Below are positions 25,440 through 34,510 of a stretch of 64,000 bases of DNA, piece by piece. A program made the translations under genes and the position numbers. Under the pieces are notes generated by a model. That model was not told the DNA's origin. It made no database searches and saw only the letters and a list, made by a program, of their open reading frames with translations. Within the stretch, counting starts at the first letter, position 1. Every line of letters begins with the position of its first letter. The stretch lies in contig CAKREB010000011.1 in assembly GCA_934317005.1 (NCBI GenBank), positions 50,768 through 114,767 of the forward strand, read 5' to 3'. The stretch is from an uncultured Lachnospiraceae bacterium (GTDB lineage: Bacteria > Bacillota > Clostridia > Lachnospirales > Lachnospiraceae).

Positions 25440-26645
25440 ATGAAAATACCATTTTCACCGCCAGATATTACGGAAGAAGAGGTAGAAGAAGTAGCAGAGG
25501 CACTTCGGTCGGGCTGGATTACTACGGGACCACGAACGAAGGAGTTAGAAAAAGAGGTGGCAGACTTTTGTCAGGCGGATCGAGCGGTATGCTTAAATTC
25601 GCAGACTGCCTGCGCAGAGATGACATTGCGGCTATTGGGAATAGGCGAAGGTGACGAGGTGATCACGAGTGCATATACCTATACAGCAACTGCAGCAGTT
25701 GTATGTCATGTAGGGGCAAAGCTTGTGCTGGTTGATACACAGGAAAATTCCTTGGAAATGGATTATGAACAACTGGAACATGCCATTACAGAGAGGACAA
25801 AAGTGATCATTCCTGTTGATCTGGCTGGGATTCCATGCGATTATGAAACTATTTTTTCTATTGTTAATAGGAAGAAAGAAATCTTTCAACCAAAGAATGC
25901 AATACAAGAAGCATTTGGGCGGATCATTGTGATGGCAGATGCAGCACATGCATTTGGAGCCAAATGGCATGGTAAACCAGTAGGTAGTATCGCAGATTTT
26001 AGTAACTTCAGTTTTCATGCGGTTAAAAACTTTACAACAGCAGAGGGTGGAGCCGTTACATGGTGTAATATTCCCACTATAGATACACAGGAGCTTTATC
26101 ATCAATATCAGTTGCTGTCCTTGCATGGACAATCAAAAGATGCATTGGCAAAAACGCAGTTGGGTGCATGGGAGTATGACATTGTTGGCGCGTGGTACAA
26201 ATGCAATATGACGGATGTGTCAGCGGCAATTGGACTGGCACAGATGAAACGATATCAGAAGTTATTAGCTAGAAGAAAAGAGATTATTGGTGTGTATGAT
26301 CGGGCATTGAAGCCACTAGGAGTGGAAGTATTAAATCATTATACAGATCAGTATCAATCATCAGGACATTTGTATCTGACAAGAGTTCCGCATATTACAT
26401 TGGAGGAACGTCAAGAAATTATTGTCAAAATGGCGGAAGCGGGAGTGGCATGTAATGTTCACTATAAACCTTTGCCAATGATGACTGCGTATCGGAAGCT
26501 TGGCTTTGATATAAAAGATTATCCGAATGCTTATGCACATTTTGCAAATGAGATTACATTGCCACTGCATACCAGACTTACGGACGAAGAAGTAGCTTAT
26601 GTGCTAGAGCAATATCAAGAGATTGTAAAGTCATATTTAGTATAA
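25440..26645 (+). CDS. DegT/DnrJ/EryC1/StrS-family sugar aminotransferase (PglE-like)
   Basis: A 401-residue PLP-dependent enzyme that aminates a keto-sugar nucleotide. Family motifs are PFSPPDITEEEVEEVAEALRSGWITTGP at the start, the DAAHAFGAKWHGK region, and SFHAVKNFTTAEGGAVTW with the PLP lysine. The C-terminal HYKPLPMMTAYRKLG is also typical. With the PglC-like transferase next door and the PglD-like acetyltransferase at 42758 it fits a bacillosamine-type amino-sugar route, although no 4,6-dehydratase is in the window. GGAGAGAG precedes the ATG. Confidence 0.92.
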   Translation: MKIPFSPPDITEEEVEEVAEALRSGWITTGPRTKELEKEVADFCQADRAVCLNSQTACAEMTLRLLGIGEGDEVITSAYTYTATAAVVCHVGAKLVLVDTQENSLEMDYEQLEHAITERTKVIIPVDLAGIPCDYETIFSIVNRKKEIFQPKNAIQEAFGRIIVMADAAHAFGAKWHGKPVGSIADFSNFSFHAVKNFTTAEGGAVTWCNIPTIDTQELYHQYQLLSLHGQSKDALAKTQLGAWEYDIVGAWYKCNMTDVSAAIGLAQMKRYQKLLARRKEIIGVYDRALKPLGVEVLNHYTDQYQSSGHLYLTRVPHITLEERQEIIVKMAEAGVACNVHYKPLPMMTAYRKLGFDIKDYPNAYAHFANEITLPLHTRLTDEEVAYVLEQYQEIVKSYLV

Positions 26646-26687
26646 GCGATGATTCATAATTGATACATTGCGATAGAGGAGATAAAA

Positions 26688-27380
26688 ATGCTGCGAAAGT
26701 GGGAAGAGTTACCAAGTTATATGCGGACAGAAGAGGTTCGACCGTATTACGATGGTCTTGCAAAAAAGAAAAAAAGTTTGTATCTGAAACGGATTTTTGA
26801 CGTAATCGTAGCTTCTTTGTTGCTTGTTTTATTATCGCCTCTATTTTTGATCATTTCTATATTGATAACAACTGATTCAAAAGGTGGTGTGTTTTTTCGG
26901 CAGGAACGTGTAACACAGTATGGAAGAAAGTTTCGCATTTTCAAATTTCGTACTATGGTAGCAGATGCTGAAAGGAAAGGAACACAGGTTACGGTTCAAA
27001 ATGATGTTCGCATCACAAAAATAGGTGCGGTACTTCGGCGATACCGATTGGATGAGATACCACAACTTATCAATATACTTTTGGGAGATATGACTTTTGT
27101 TGGAACACGTCCGGAAAGTACATATTATGTAAGGCAGTATACAAAGGAAATGTGTGCTACGCTTTTGTTACCGGCAGGGGTTACTTCGGAAGCAAGCATT
27201 CGCTATAAGGATGAATCGGAGCTTTTGGCAACGGCAGAGAATGCAGATGAAATGTATGTGAAAACGGTGTTGCCGGGAAAGATGAAATATAATTTAGAAA
27301 GTGTTAGGAAGTTTAGTTTTTTTAATGATATTAAAATAATGATTAAGACTACGTTTGTGATTTTTGTTAGAAAAGTATAG
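26688..27380 (+). CDS. Initiating undecaprenyl-phosphate sugar-1-phosphate transferase (PglC-like)
   Basis: A 230-residue monotopic phosphoglycosyl transferase that starts repeat-unit assembly. A membrane-associated hydrophobic helix (DVIVASLLLVLLSPLFLIISILI) follows KKSLYLKRIFD. Then come GVFFRQERVTQYGRKFRIFKFRTMV, RRYRLDEIPQLINILLGDMTFVGTRPE and YNLESVRKFSFFNDIKIMIKT, all signatures of this family (catalytic Asp-Glu dyad in the DE of RLDEIPQ). It lacks the N-terminal transmembrane domain of WbaP, so it is the short form. Confidence 0.92.
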   Translation: MLRKWEELPSYMRTEEVRPYYDGLAKKKKSLYLKRIFDVIVASLLLVLLSPLFLIISILITTDSKGGVFFRQERVTQYGRKFRIFKFRTMVADAERKGTQVTVQNDVRITKIGAVLRRYRLDEIPQLINILLGDMTFVGTRPESTYYVRQYTKEMCATLLLPAGVTSEASIRYKDESELLATAENADEMYVKTVLPGKMKYNLESVRKFSFFNDIKIMIKTTFVIFVRKV

Positions 27381-27389
27381 GTGAAAAAT

Positions 27390-28523
27390 ATGAAAAGTAG
27401 ACGTTTGATTGCATTGATTACAAATAATGATGATGATGTATATTGTTTTAGAAAAGAATTAATAGAAAACTTAATAAAAGAAGGATATGATATGCTTATC
27501 TCTTGTCCTAACGGTCCTAAATTTGAATTGATGCAAAACATACCGTATCAATATGACGATTTAGTGATTGACAGGAGAGGAACGAATATTGTTGCAGATG
27601 GAAAACTTTTTTTTCACTATTTAAAACTTTTTAAATTGATGAAGCCCGATATAGTATTAACATACACAGCAAAGCCTAATGTATATGCAGGTATAGCGGC
27701 AAAATTTTTAGGGATTCCATATATTAATAATGTTACTGGAATTGGATCGGTTGTTAACTTAACTGGACTGAAAAAAACATTTATTCTTGCATTGTTTAAA
27801 ATTGCATATCGTGGTGCAAAATGTGTTATGTTTCAGAATTCAACAAATATGCAATTAGCATTAGAAGATAGAATGATTAAAGGAGACTATAGACTTATTC
27901 CGGGTTCTGGAGTTGATCTTGAAAGATATCCAATACAACCGTACCCTGATGGTGGAGATGGCCACACGGGATATCCTGTAGTGTTTAACTATATAGGGAG
28001 AATTCTTCATGATAAAGGAGTGGATGATTATATCAAAGCTGCTAGGCAGATTAAACAGAAATATCCCAATACGGAATTTAATATGATAGGTTTTATTGAG
28101 CCTACAGAAGCTTATTATAAAAGTGATTTAGAAGAACTTACTGAGCAAGGAATTGTGAATTATCGAGGAAGTCAAAAAGATGTCAGACCATGGATTCTTA
28201 GGGCACATGCTATTATTCATCCAAGTACTTATGGTGAAGGGATGAGTAACGTCCTTCTTGAAAATGCAAGTTCAGGACGTTTTTTGATTACTACAGATAA
28301 CCCGGGTTGTCAGGAAACTGTTTTAGATGGAGAGAGCGGTTATATATATCATGGTGGTGATGTTGATGCTCTCGTAAAAACTATCGAGAAGTTCTTAAGT
28401 CTTGATAATGAAACAAGAAAAGCGATGGGAGTACGAGGAAGAAAGCATGTTGAGGAGAATTTCTCCAGAGAAATTGTTATTGAAGTATATAAGAAAGAAA
28501 TAGAGAAGATAATAGGGAGATAA
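27390..28523 (+). CDS. Glycosyltransferase family 4
   Basis: A 377-residue GT-B fold enzyme. The N-terminal acceptor domain includes MKPDIVLTYTAKPNVYAGIAAKFLGIPYINNVTGIGS, the C-terminal donor domain VFNYIGRILHDKGVDDYIKAA and the EX7E-type GEGMSNVLLENASSGRFLITTDNPGCQETV. It resembles enzymes adding the second sugar after PglC-type initiation (PglA-like), by context. ATG 27390 is preceded by AGGTGAAAA; a GTG at 27381 is also in frame. Codon use becomes AT-rich from here. Confidence 0.88.
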   Translation: MKSRRLIALITNNDDDVYCFRKELIENLIKEGYDMLISCPNGPKFELMQNIPYQYDDLVIDRRGTNIVADGKLFFHYLKLFKLMKPDIVLTYTAKPNVYAGIAAKFLGIPYINNVTGIGSVVNLTGLKKTFILALFKIAYRGAKCVMFQNSTNMQLALEDRMIKGDYRLIPGSGVDLERYPIQPYPDGGDGHTGYPVVFNYIGRILHDKGVDDYIKAARQIKQKYPNTEFNMIGFIEPTEAYYKSDLEELTEQGIVNYRGSQKDVRPWILRAHAIIHPSTYGEGMSNVLLENASSGRFLITTDNPGCQETVLDGESGYIYHGGDVDALVKTIEKFLSLDNETRKAMGVRGRKHVEENFSREIVIEVYKKEIEKIIGR

Positions 28524-28528
28524 TTATT

Positions 28529-29245
28529 ATGACTTTGCGAGAAATATATGATATTGCTGTGCCTCAAAGAAAAAGGCGTGAGGAACATTTAAATTTGTTA
28601 TTAGCAATAGCTCTTAGACCGGCATCTATTATTGTAACAGCCCCTTTGATAAAGACAAAAGTGAAACCTGTTACAATAACTAAAATATCAATAGTATGTT
28701 TATTGATTAGTTGTGTATTGATTTCATTTGGAAAAACTGTTCTTTTTAGACTATTGGGGTGGTGGTGGCTATATTTATGGGGAGTATTAGATTGTGTTGA
28801 TGGCAATTTAGCTCGTTGTACAAATCAATGTTCACAGGTGGGAGATTTGTGGGATACAGTGGGGGGATATATTGCAATGATAGTAATATATTTTTCAGCT
28901 GGGATAGCTGCATTTTTTGATAGTAATTTGATAACGATATGTGCTCAGCATTGGATGTTAATATTAGGAGGAGCTTCATCTATATTTTCGATTTTTCCTA
29001 GACTTGTTATGCAAAAGAAAAAAACATATCAAAATGCTTCGAAGGCTGTAGAGATACTTTCTGATAAAGAAAATTTTGACTTATCAAAAATGATAGCACT
29101 GAATTTGATATCACCGATTGGATTTATTCAAATTATTTTTTTGGTTTGTATTATTTTTCATTTATTAAATATATTTACATTATTTTATTTTTGTTTAAAT
29201 TTGGGAGTTATGATTTTAAGCCTTTATAGTCTTTTGAAGGCATAG
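28529..29245 (+). CDS. CDP-alcohol phosphatidyltransferase-family protein lacking the last catalytic Asp
   Basis: A 238-residue membrane protein with about six helices. The CDP-alcohol phosphotransferase motif is present as DCVDGNLAR, then eight residues, then GDLWDTVGG (residues about 88-113). The canonical pattern ends DxxxD, but the final Asp is Gly here. That residue is the proposed catalytic base, so the enzyme may be altered or inactive. The context (LicD, LicC-LicA fusion) suggests a role in phosphocholine- or alditol-phosphate decoration. It lies 5 bases after the glycosyltransferase. Confidence 0.8.
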   Translation: MTLREIYDIAVPQRKRREEHLNLLLAIALRPASIIVTAPLIKTKVKPVTITKISIVCLLISCVLISFGKTVLFRLLGWWWLYLWGVLDCVDGNLARCTNQCSQVGDLWDTVGGYIAMIVIYFSAGIAAFFDSNLITICAQHWMLILGGASSIFSIFPRLVMQKKKTYQNASKAVEILSDKENFDLSKMIALNLISPIGFIQIIFLVCIIFHLLNIFTLFYFCLNLGVMILSLYSLLKA

Positions 29246-29260
29246 ATGTAGGAGACAATG

Positions 29261-30361
29261 ATGAAGAATATAGTAAATACTTGTGTAATAACAATAACAG
29301 ATAGCATTTCGCCAACGAGTATGCCGTACAATGAATTTGTATTATATCGCAGAAAGCATTATCATAATGAAAAACAAATAGTGATTGTTTTATTTGAAAA
29401 AGAAATTAATACGAAAGTTGAATATTTTGATGATATAGAGATTTTTCGTGTTGGAAACGGTCTGTTTAAGATGCGAAAAACAATATTAGACATTGTATCT
29501 GCCTGTACAAAAAATAATTTACGCTATGTTTTTCATATCCATGAGGGAAAATCGGTGATTTTTTTTAATATAGCAACCATGGGAAAATACAGAGATAAGG
29601 TAATATATACATTACATAGCACATATTCTCATTATCAATTTCATAACAAATTGTTTGCGAGAATGGCTACATATGGATGTTACAGATTAGTTTGCGTGAG
29701 TAAGACATCATATAAGTATTTTCCTGATTATTTAAAAAGGCATTTTGATAATAAAATTACTTATATTCAAAATGGGGTGGATACAGATAGGGTTGAAAAT
29801 GTGTTAGAAAATTATCATGAATTAGAAAAACAGAAACAGTTTTCTTTGGTATATGTTGCAAGATTAGTACAGCTGAAAAGGCATGAGATTTTGTTTGATG
29901 CTATAAGTGACATTAATGGCGTTAAACTTGTTTTAATTGGGAAAGGTCCTCGTGAAGAAGAGTTGAAAAAAATTGCTGAAGAAAAAAATATTAGTGACAA
30001 AATTGTTTGGTGTGGGGGGGTATCGAGAGAAGATGTTTATATTAAGATTGCGGACTCTGATTTATATGTTTCCTCTTCAGAATATGAGGGATTACCTATT
30101 AGTGTTCTAGAAGCAATGTGTTGTGCAAAACCATGTTTAGTGTCAAACATTGAACAACATCTTGAAATACAAAATATGTGTTCGTCGCTGGTTTTGGTTG
30201 AAGATGATGTTAATGAGTGGAAAAGTAAGATAAAGTATTTTAAATCTTTGTCTAGGGAGAAATTAAAGGTTATTGGATTTAACAATAAAATGGATGTTAG
30301 AAATAAATTTTCATTAAAGAAGATGCATAAGAAGTATGATGCGATTTATTTTAATAACTAA
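29261..30361 (+). CDS. Glycosyltransferase family 4
   Basis: A 366-residue GT-B enzyme with an N-terminal region containing FHIHEGKSVIFFNIATMGKY and TLHSTYSHYQFHNKL. The C-terminal donor domain has FSLVYVARLVQLKRHEILFDAI, LIGKGPREEELKKIAEE and SSSEYEGLPISVLEAMCCAKPCLVSNI. It adds one sugar of the repeat unit; the donor is not readable from sequence. Tandem ATGs at 29258 and 29261 follow AGGAGA, the second being better spaced. Confidence 0.88.
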   Translation: MKNIVNTCVITITDSISPTSMPYNEFVLYRRKHYHNEKQIVIVLFEKEINTKVEYFDDIEIFRVGNGLFKMRKTILDIVSACTKNNLRYVFHIHEGKSVIFFNIATMGKYRDKVIYTLHSTYSHYQFHNKLFARMATYGCYRLVCVSKTSYKYFPDYLKRHFDNKITYIQNGVDTDRVENVLENYHELEKQKQFSLVYVARLVQLKRHEILFDAISDINGVKLVLIGKGPREEELKKIAEEKNISDKIVWCGGVSREDVYIKIADSDLYVSSSEYEGLPISVLEAMCCAKPCLVSNIEQHLEIQNMCSSLVLVEDDVNEWKSKIKYFKSLSREKLKVIGFNNKMDVRNKFSLKKMHKKYDAIYFNN

Positions 30362-30438
30362 TCCAAAATGATTTTTTTTATAAAGTAATTCAAAAAATAT
30401 ATTAAAAATTTGTATATGTTTAAAGAAAGGTATGTAGT

Positions 30439-31161
30439 TTGCGGAAATATATTATACGGTTAGATGATGCTTCTGATTATATGGATATAAAGAAATGGAG
30501 TAGGATGGAAAAAATTCTTGATGTTTATAATATTAAACCTATTTTTGGAATAATTCCTAAGAATAGTGATGAAAATTTAACATCGAAATATCAAAGAGAT
30601 GAGCATTTTTGGGAAAAAGCAAAGTTATGGCAGGAAAAAGGATGGATGCCTGCAATGCATGGATTTGAGCATAAGTATGAGACTAGGGAGGGGGGAATTA
30701 ATCCTGTAAATAAAAGGTCTGAGTTTGCTGGCTTAATATATAAGAAACAGGCATTTAAGATAGAGCAAGGATGGAAAGAATTAAACAAGCATGGTTTTTT
30801 TCCAAAAATATTTTTTGCACCTTCGCATACATTTGATGAAAATACTCTTTTAGCACTCAAAGAAAAAACATCAATAAGAATAATAAGTGATACAATAGCT
30901 TTTAATGCGTATAAACAAAGCGGAATGCTCTTTTTGCCTCAACAAAGTGGAAAGGTTAGAAGTTTACCGTTTAAGATGGTAACTTTTTGCTACCATCCAA
31001 ATACTATGGATAATAAGATGTTTGTCGAATTAGAGCATTTTCTAAAAAGAAACAAACGAAAATTTGAATTTGATTTGAATGATTTTACGACGGAAAGGTC
31101 TTTTAGTATATTTGATTGGGCTTTGCGAAAAATTTATTTTTTCATACGGAGATACAAATAG
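30439..31161 (+). CDS. DUF2334-like polysaccharide deacetylase, copy 1
   Basis: A 240-residue protein of the polysaccharide deacetylase superfamily (DUF2334 type). The N-terminal IIRLDDASDYMD gives the metal Asp pair, MPAMHGFEHKYE the HGxxH-type metal site, and KIFFAPSHTFDENTL the substrate loop. I accept the TTG start at 30439 (GAAAGG upstream), because the RLDD motif lies before the first ATG. No signal peptide, so it probably acts on lipid-linked intermediates at the cytoplasmic face. A paralogue is at 34511. Confidence 0.82.
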   Translation: MRKYIIRLDDASDYMDIKKWSRMEKILDVYNIKPIFGIIPKNSDENLTSKYQRDEHFWEKAKLWQEKGWMPAMHGFEHKYETREGGINPVNKRSEFAGLIYKKQAFKIEQGWKELNKHGFFPKIFFAPSHTFDENTLLALKEKTSIRIISDTIAFNAYKQSGMLFLPQQSGKVRSLPFKMVTFCYHPNTMDNKMFVELEHFLKRNKRKFEFDLNDFTTERSFSIFDWALRKIYFFIRRYK

Positions 31162-31200
31162 ACATTATGCATTGTTAATAAAATTTATATGGGAGAATTT

Positions 31201-32283
31201 ATGGTAAATAAAAAAATACTTATGTTTTATATAAATGCAATACACGAAGGAGGAGCTGAAAGGGTTATTATTCAGTTAGCGCATCATTTTGCGCAAGTAG
31301 GTTACAGAAGTATACTGATAACATCATTTGTTGACGCAAATGAATATGTTGTACCGCCTGATGTGGAAAGAATTTCTATGGAGCAGACACAAATTAAGCA
31401 ATCAAAATGGAAACGGAATTTTAATAGGATTAAAATGCTTCGTAAGTTATGTGAAAAATATCAACCTTTGGCACTTATTTCATTTATGGCTGAAGCTAAT
31501 TGCAGAGCTGTATTAGCAACAGTGGGGACGCCGGTAAAAACTATAGTTTCTGTAAGAAACGATCCCAAAAGAGAATATGCTGGAAAGCTAGGATATTTTG
31601 TTGGTAAATGTATTATTCCGTTAGCAGATGGATGTGTTTTTCAAACAAAGAAAGCGCAGCAATGGTTTCCACAAAAAATACAAAAAAAGTCCGTGGTGAT
31701 TTTTAATGATGTTGACAAAGTTTTTTTTGAAACGGAATATAAGGGAGGAAAAGATATTGTTACATTAGGTCGATTATCGCTACAAAAAAATCAAAGTGTA
31801 TTAATAGAAGCATTTGCAAAAATTGCAAATAGTTATCCCGATAATAATTTATTAATATATGGAGTTGGTGTTTTGGAAAAGGAACTTAAAGCGCTTGTTT
31901 TAAGACTGCATTTGGAGAAGAGAGTAATATTTAAAGGATTAACAAGAAATGCTGCATCAGTGCTTTCGAGTGCAAGGATGTTTGTGTTAAGTTCTGATTA
32001 TGAAGGGATGCCGAATGCCTTAATGGAGGCATTAGCAATAGGGGTGCCGAGTATATCGACAGATTGCCCGTGTGGTGGTCCGCAAATACTAATTGAAAAT
32101 GGCGTGAATGGTCTTTTGGTTCCAGTTAATGATAAGGAAAAATTGGCATCAGCATTATCTTTATTACTTTGTGATCATAATTTATCCCAAAAGTTGAGTG
32201 TAAATGCTAGAAAGAAATCCCAATTATATAGAACTGAAAGAGTGTTTGCTGAGTGGAAAGAATATATAGAAAAAATAATATAG
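31201..32283 (+). CDS. Glycosyltransferase family 4
   Basis: A 360-residue GT-B enzyme beginning ILMFYINAIHEGGAERVIIQLAHHFAQ, a hallmark of capsule GT4 enzymes. The donor site has VTLGRLSLQKNQSVLIEAF, and SSDYEGMPNALMEALAIGVPSISTDCPCGGPQILI follows. I prefer ATG 31201, five bases after GGGAG, over ATG 31189. Sugar specificity unknown; resembles N-acetylgalactosamine transferases of other clusters, weakly. Confidence 0.88.
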   Translation: MVNKKILMFYINAIHEGGAERVIIQLAHHFAQVGYRSILITSFVDANEYVVPPDVERISMEQTQIKQSKWKRNFNRIKMLRKLCEKYQPLALISFMAEANCRAVLATVGTPVKTIVSVRNDPKREYAGKLGYFVGKCIIPLADGCVFQTKKAQQWFPQKIQKKSVVIFNDVDKVFFETEYKGGKDIVTLGRLSLQKNQSVLIEAFAKIANSYPDNNLLIYGVGVLEKELKALVLRLHLEKRVIFKGLTRNAASVLSSARMFVLSSDYEGMPNALMEALAIGVPSISTDCPCGGPQILIENGVNGLLVPVNDKEKLASALSLLLCDHNLSQKLSVNARKKSQLYRTERVFAEWKEYIEKII

Positions 32284-32341
32284 TAATTAAAATATTTTTT
32301 TCTACTAAAACAGACTAGACAGATATTTTGAAGGAAGGCAT

Positions 32342-33403
32342 ATGATGAAAAAAGTATTAATGATTTTACCGGCATTAAGCACAGGCGGTGCAGAAAATAT
32401 GGTATATGAACTTGTTAAAAATTTGGATGATAAACACTATGAGCCTTTTGTATTATGTTATGGTTCAAAGACAGGAACACATATAGAGAAGTTAATGGAA
32501 CAGATATGTAAAGTTCAGTACGCAAATGTATGTGGACATATTAATTTGTTTTCATTATTAAAAGTATGTAGGAAAATTTGCAAGATAAAACCCGACATAA
32601 TACATGCACATATGGGTGGAGCTGTATTTGCAATTATTTGGAGTCTGTTTTTTAAAACGCCTGTTGTACTAACAGTACACACTAAACCAGAAAAAGCTTT
32701 TAGTAAGTCAAGCGAAAAAGTAATTAGGAAATTTTTTCAAAAAGATAGATTTAGAATTGTTGCTGTTTCAGCTGAAAATGCACATTATGTACAAGCTTAT
32801 TTCGGAATTAAAAGTGACTATGTTAATAATGGCATAGATATTCATCAATATGCTCCTAAAAAACATAAAAATTTTACATATATAAATGTAGCAAGACAGG
32901 ATGAAAATAAGAATCAGTTGTCTATTATTAGAGCTTTTGAAAAAATTCATTCTGAGTATGTGAATGATAAGTTAATATTAGTGGGAGATGGACCTACTCA
33001 TTTAATGTTAAAAAAGGAAGTGTATAATAGAAAGTTAGAGGAAAATGTTGTTTTGACAGGGCAAGTCGCTAACCCGAAGTATTATTATAATGAATCGGAT
33101 GTATATATACAGTCATCACATAGGGAGGCACTTCCATTATCTATCCTAGAAGCAATGGCTGCTGGCTTACCAATTATTTCAACAAATGTGGGAGGAATTT
33201 GTGATGTGGTTTCAACAAATGGATTATTAATTAATGATAATGAGGAGGAAGCGTTATATAAAGCTATGATAAAAATTAGAACCTTGGAAAAACAGGAGTT
33301 ACTTGAGATGAAAAATAGTTCTTTATCTAAAGTAAAGGAATACTCAGCGGACAAGATGTCATTAAAGTATTCTAAAATTTATGATGAACTTATTGGAGAT
33401 TAG
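32342..33403 (+). CDS. Glycosyltransferase family 4
   Basis: A 353-residue GT-B enzyme starting LMILPALSTGGAENMVYELVKNL. It carries IIHAHMGGAVFAIIWSLFF, a VGDGPTHLMLKKEV nucleotide-sugar loop and SSHREALPLSILEAMAAGLPIISTNVGGI. It follows AAGGAAGG, with tandem ATGs at 32342 and 32345. Three bases separate it from the polymerase gene, so both are cotranslated in one transcript. Confidence 0.88.
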   Translation: MMKKVLMILPALSTGGAENMVYELVKNLDDKHYEPFVLCYGSKTGTHIEKLMEQICKVQYANVCGHINLFSLLKVCRKICKIKPDIIHAHMGGAVFAIIWSLFFKTPVVLTVHTKPEKAFSKSSEKVIRKFFQKDRFRIVAVSAENAHYVQAYFGIKSDYVNNGIDIHQYAPKKHKNFTYINVARQDENKNQLSIIRAFEKIHSEYVNDKLILVGDGPTHLMLKKEVYNRKLEENVVLTGQVANPKYYYNESDVYIQSSHREALPLSILEAMAAGLPIISTNVGGICDVVSTNGLLINDNEEEALYKAMIKIRTLEKQELLEMKNSSLSKVKEYSADKMSLKYSKIYDELIGD

Positions 33404-33405
33404 TT

Positions 33406-34497
33406 ATGAACTTTTATTATGTATTATTTATTATAGGAAGTGCTTTCAGTTTATTTGAAATTTTACCTATAAATAAGAAAAAAGCAATGTCTATTTTGTA
33501 TATTATTATGGTTGGAGTATTATTGCTTTTTTCCATCAATAGAAGTATAACCTCAGCTGTGGATTTGCCGCAATATCAGTGGGGATTTGGGTATATTAAG
33601 CAGCATGATATTGTTACATCTATAAAGGTGTTAGGGTGGGAACCTGGCTATATAATATATAGTAAATTAATTGCATTATTAAATTTTGATTTTCATCAAT
33701 TTCTTATGATTACTAGTGTTTTTGTATTTCTTCCAATATTTACTAAGTTTTATCAATACTCGTTATTACCGTGTTTTAGTTTAGTTATTTTTTTAGGGCT
33801 AGGGTACTATAATGCAGGTAATGGGATTTTAAGAATTTGGATGGCTATATCTATTTTGTCATTGTCTTATAGATATATATTAAATAGAGATGTTAAAAAA
33901 TTTTTGATTGTGATTGTAGTGGCGGCATTTTTCCATAGAACGGCTGTGGCATTTATTCCAGCATACTTTATTGCCACAAGAATGTTAACAAATAATATGA
34001 TACTTATTAGCGTATTTTTTAGCTTGCTGTTGGGAGTGTTTAGTAAACCAATAATAGTTTTTTTAGAGAAATTTGCTCGAAATACATACGACTACGGCTA
34101 TTATGGTGGAGTAAATATGATGATTTTATTAGTTATTTGCAGTTTGTTAGCGTCATATATTTTCAAAAAACAAATCAATTTTAAATTCACATCAAGTTTA
34201 AGTAAGAAATTAATTAAAAAGAACAATATAGCTATAATAAATAGGATGTTTTTAAATTTTCTTTTATTCGCAATGGTAATTCAACCTATAGCATTTGTAT
34301 ATTCAAATTGGGCAAGAATTGTTGATTTTTATGCTATGTCATTTGTAATAGTTATCCCCAATATGATAAAAGAAATTGCTGATATGTCAATTGAAAATAA
34401 GAAAGCAATACTAATTGTTGAGTGCTTTATTATTGTATTATTGTATATTATGTACTGGAATTCTGATATTTGTGTATATTCTGTTTGGGGTATGTAA
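33406..34497 (+). CDS. EpsG/Wzy-type polysaccharide polymerase
   Basis: A 363-residue polytopic protein with about ten hydrophobic helices and the EpsG family pattern. It has an early loop with DLPQYQWGFGYI, a WEPGYIIYSKLIALLNFDFHQFLMITSVFV segment, and GNGILRIWMAISILSLSYRYI followed by FFHRTAVAFIPAYF. It should polymerise undecaprenyl-linked repeat units on the outer face of the membrane. With the flippase at 35445 it defines a Wzx/Wzy-dependent pathway. Confidence 0.88.
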   Translation: MNFYYVLFIIGSAFSLFEILPINKKKAMSILYIIMVGVLLLFSINRSITSAVDLPQYQWGFGYIKQHDIVTSIKVLGWEPGYIIYSKLIALLNFDFHQFLMITSVFVFLPIFTKFYQYSLLPCFSLVIFLGLGYYNAGNGILRIWMAISILSLSYRYILNRDVKKFLIVIVVAAFFHRTAVAFIPAYFIATRMLTNNMILISVFFSLLLGVFSKPIIVFLEKFARNTYDYGYYGGVNMMILLVICSLLASYIFKKQINFKFTSSLSKKLIKKNNIAIINRMFLNFLLFAMVIQPIAFVYSNWARIVDFYAMSFVIVIPNMIKEIADMSIENKKAILIVECFIIVLLYIMYWNSDICVYSVWGM

Positions 34498-34510
34498 AGG
34501 AGGATTTGGT

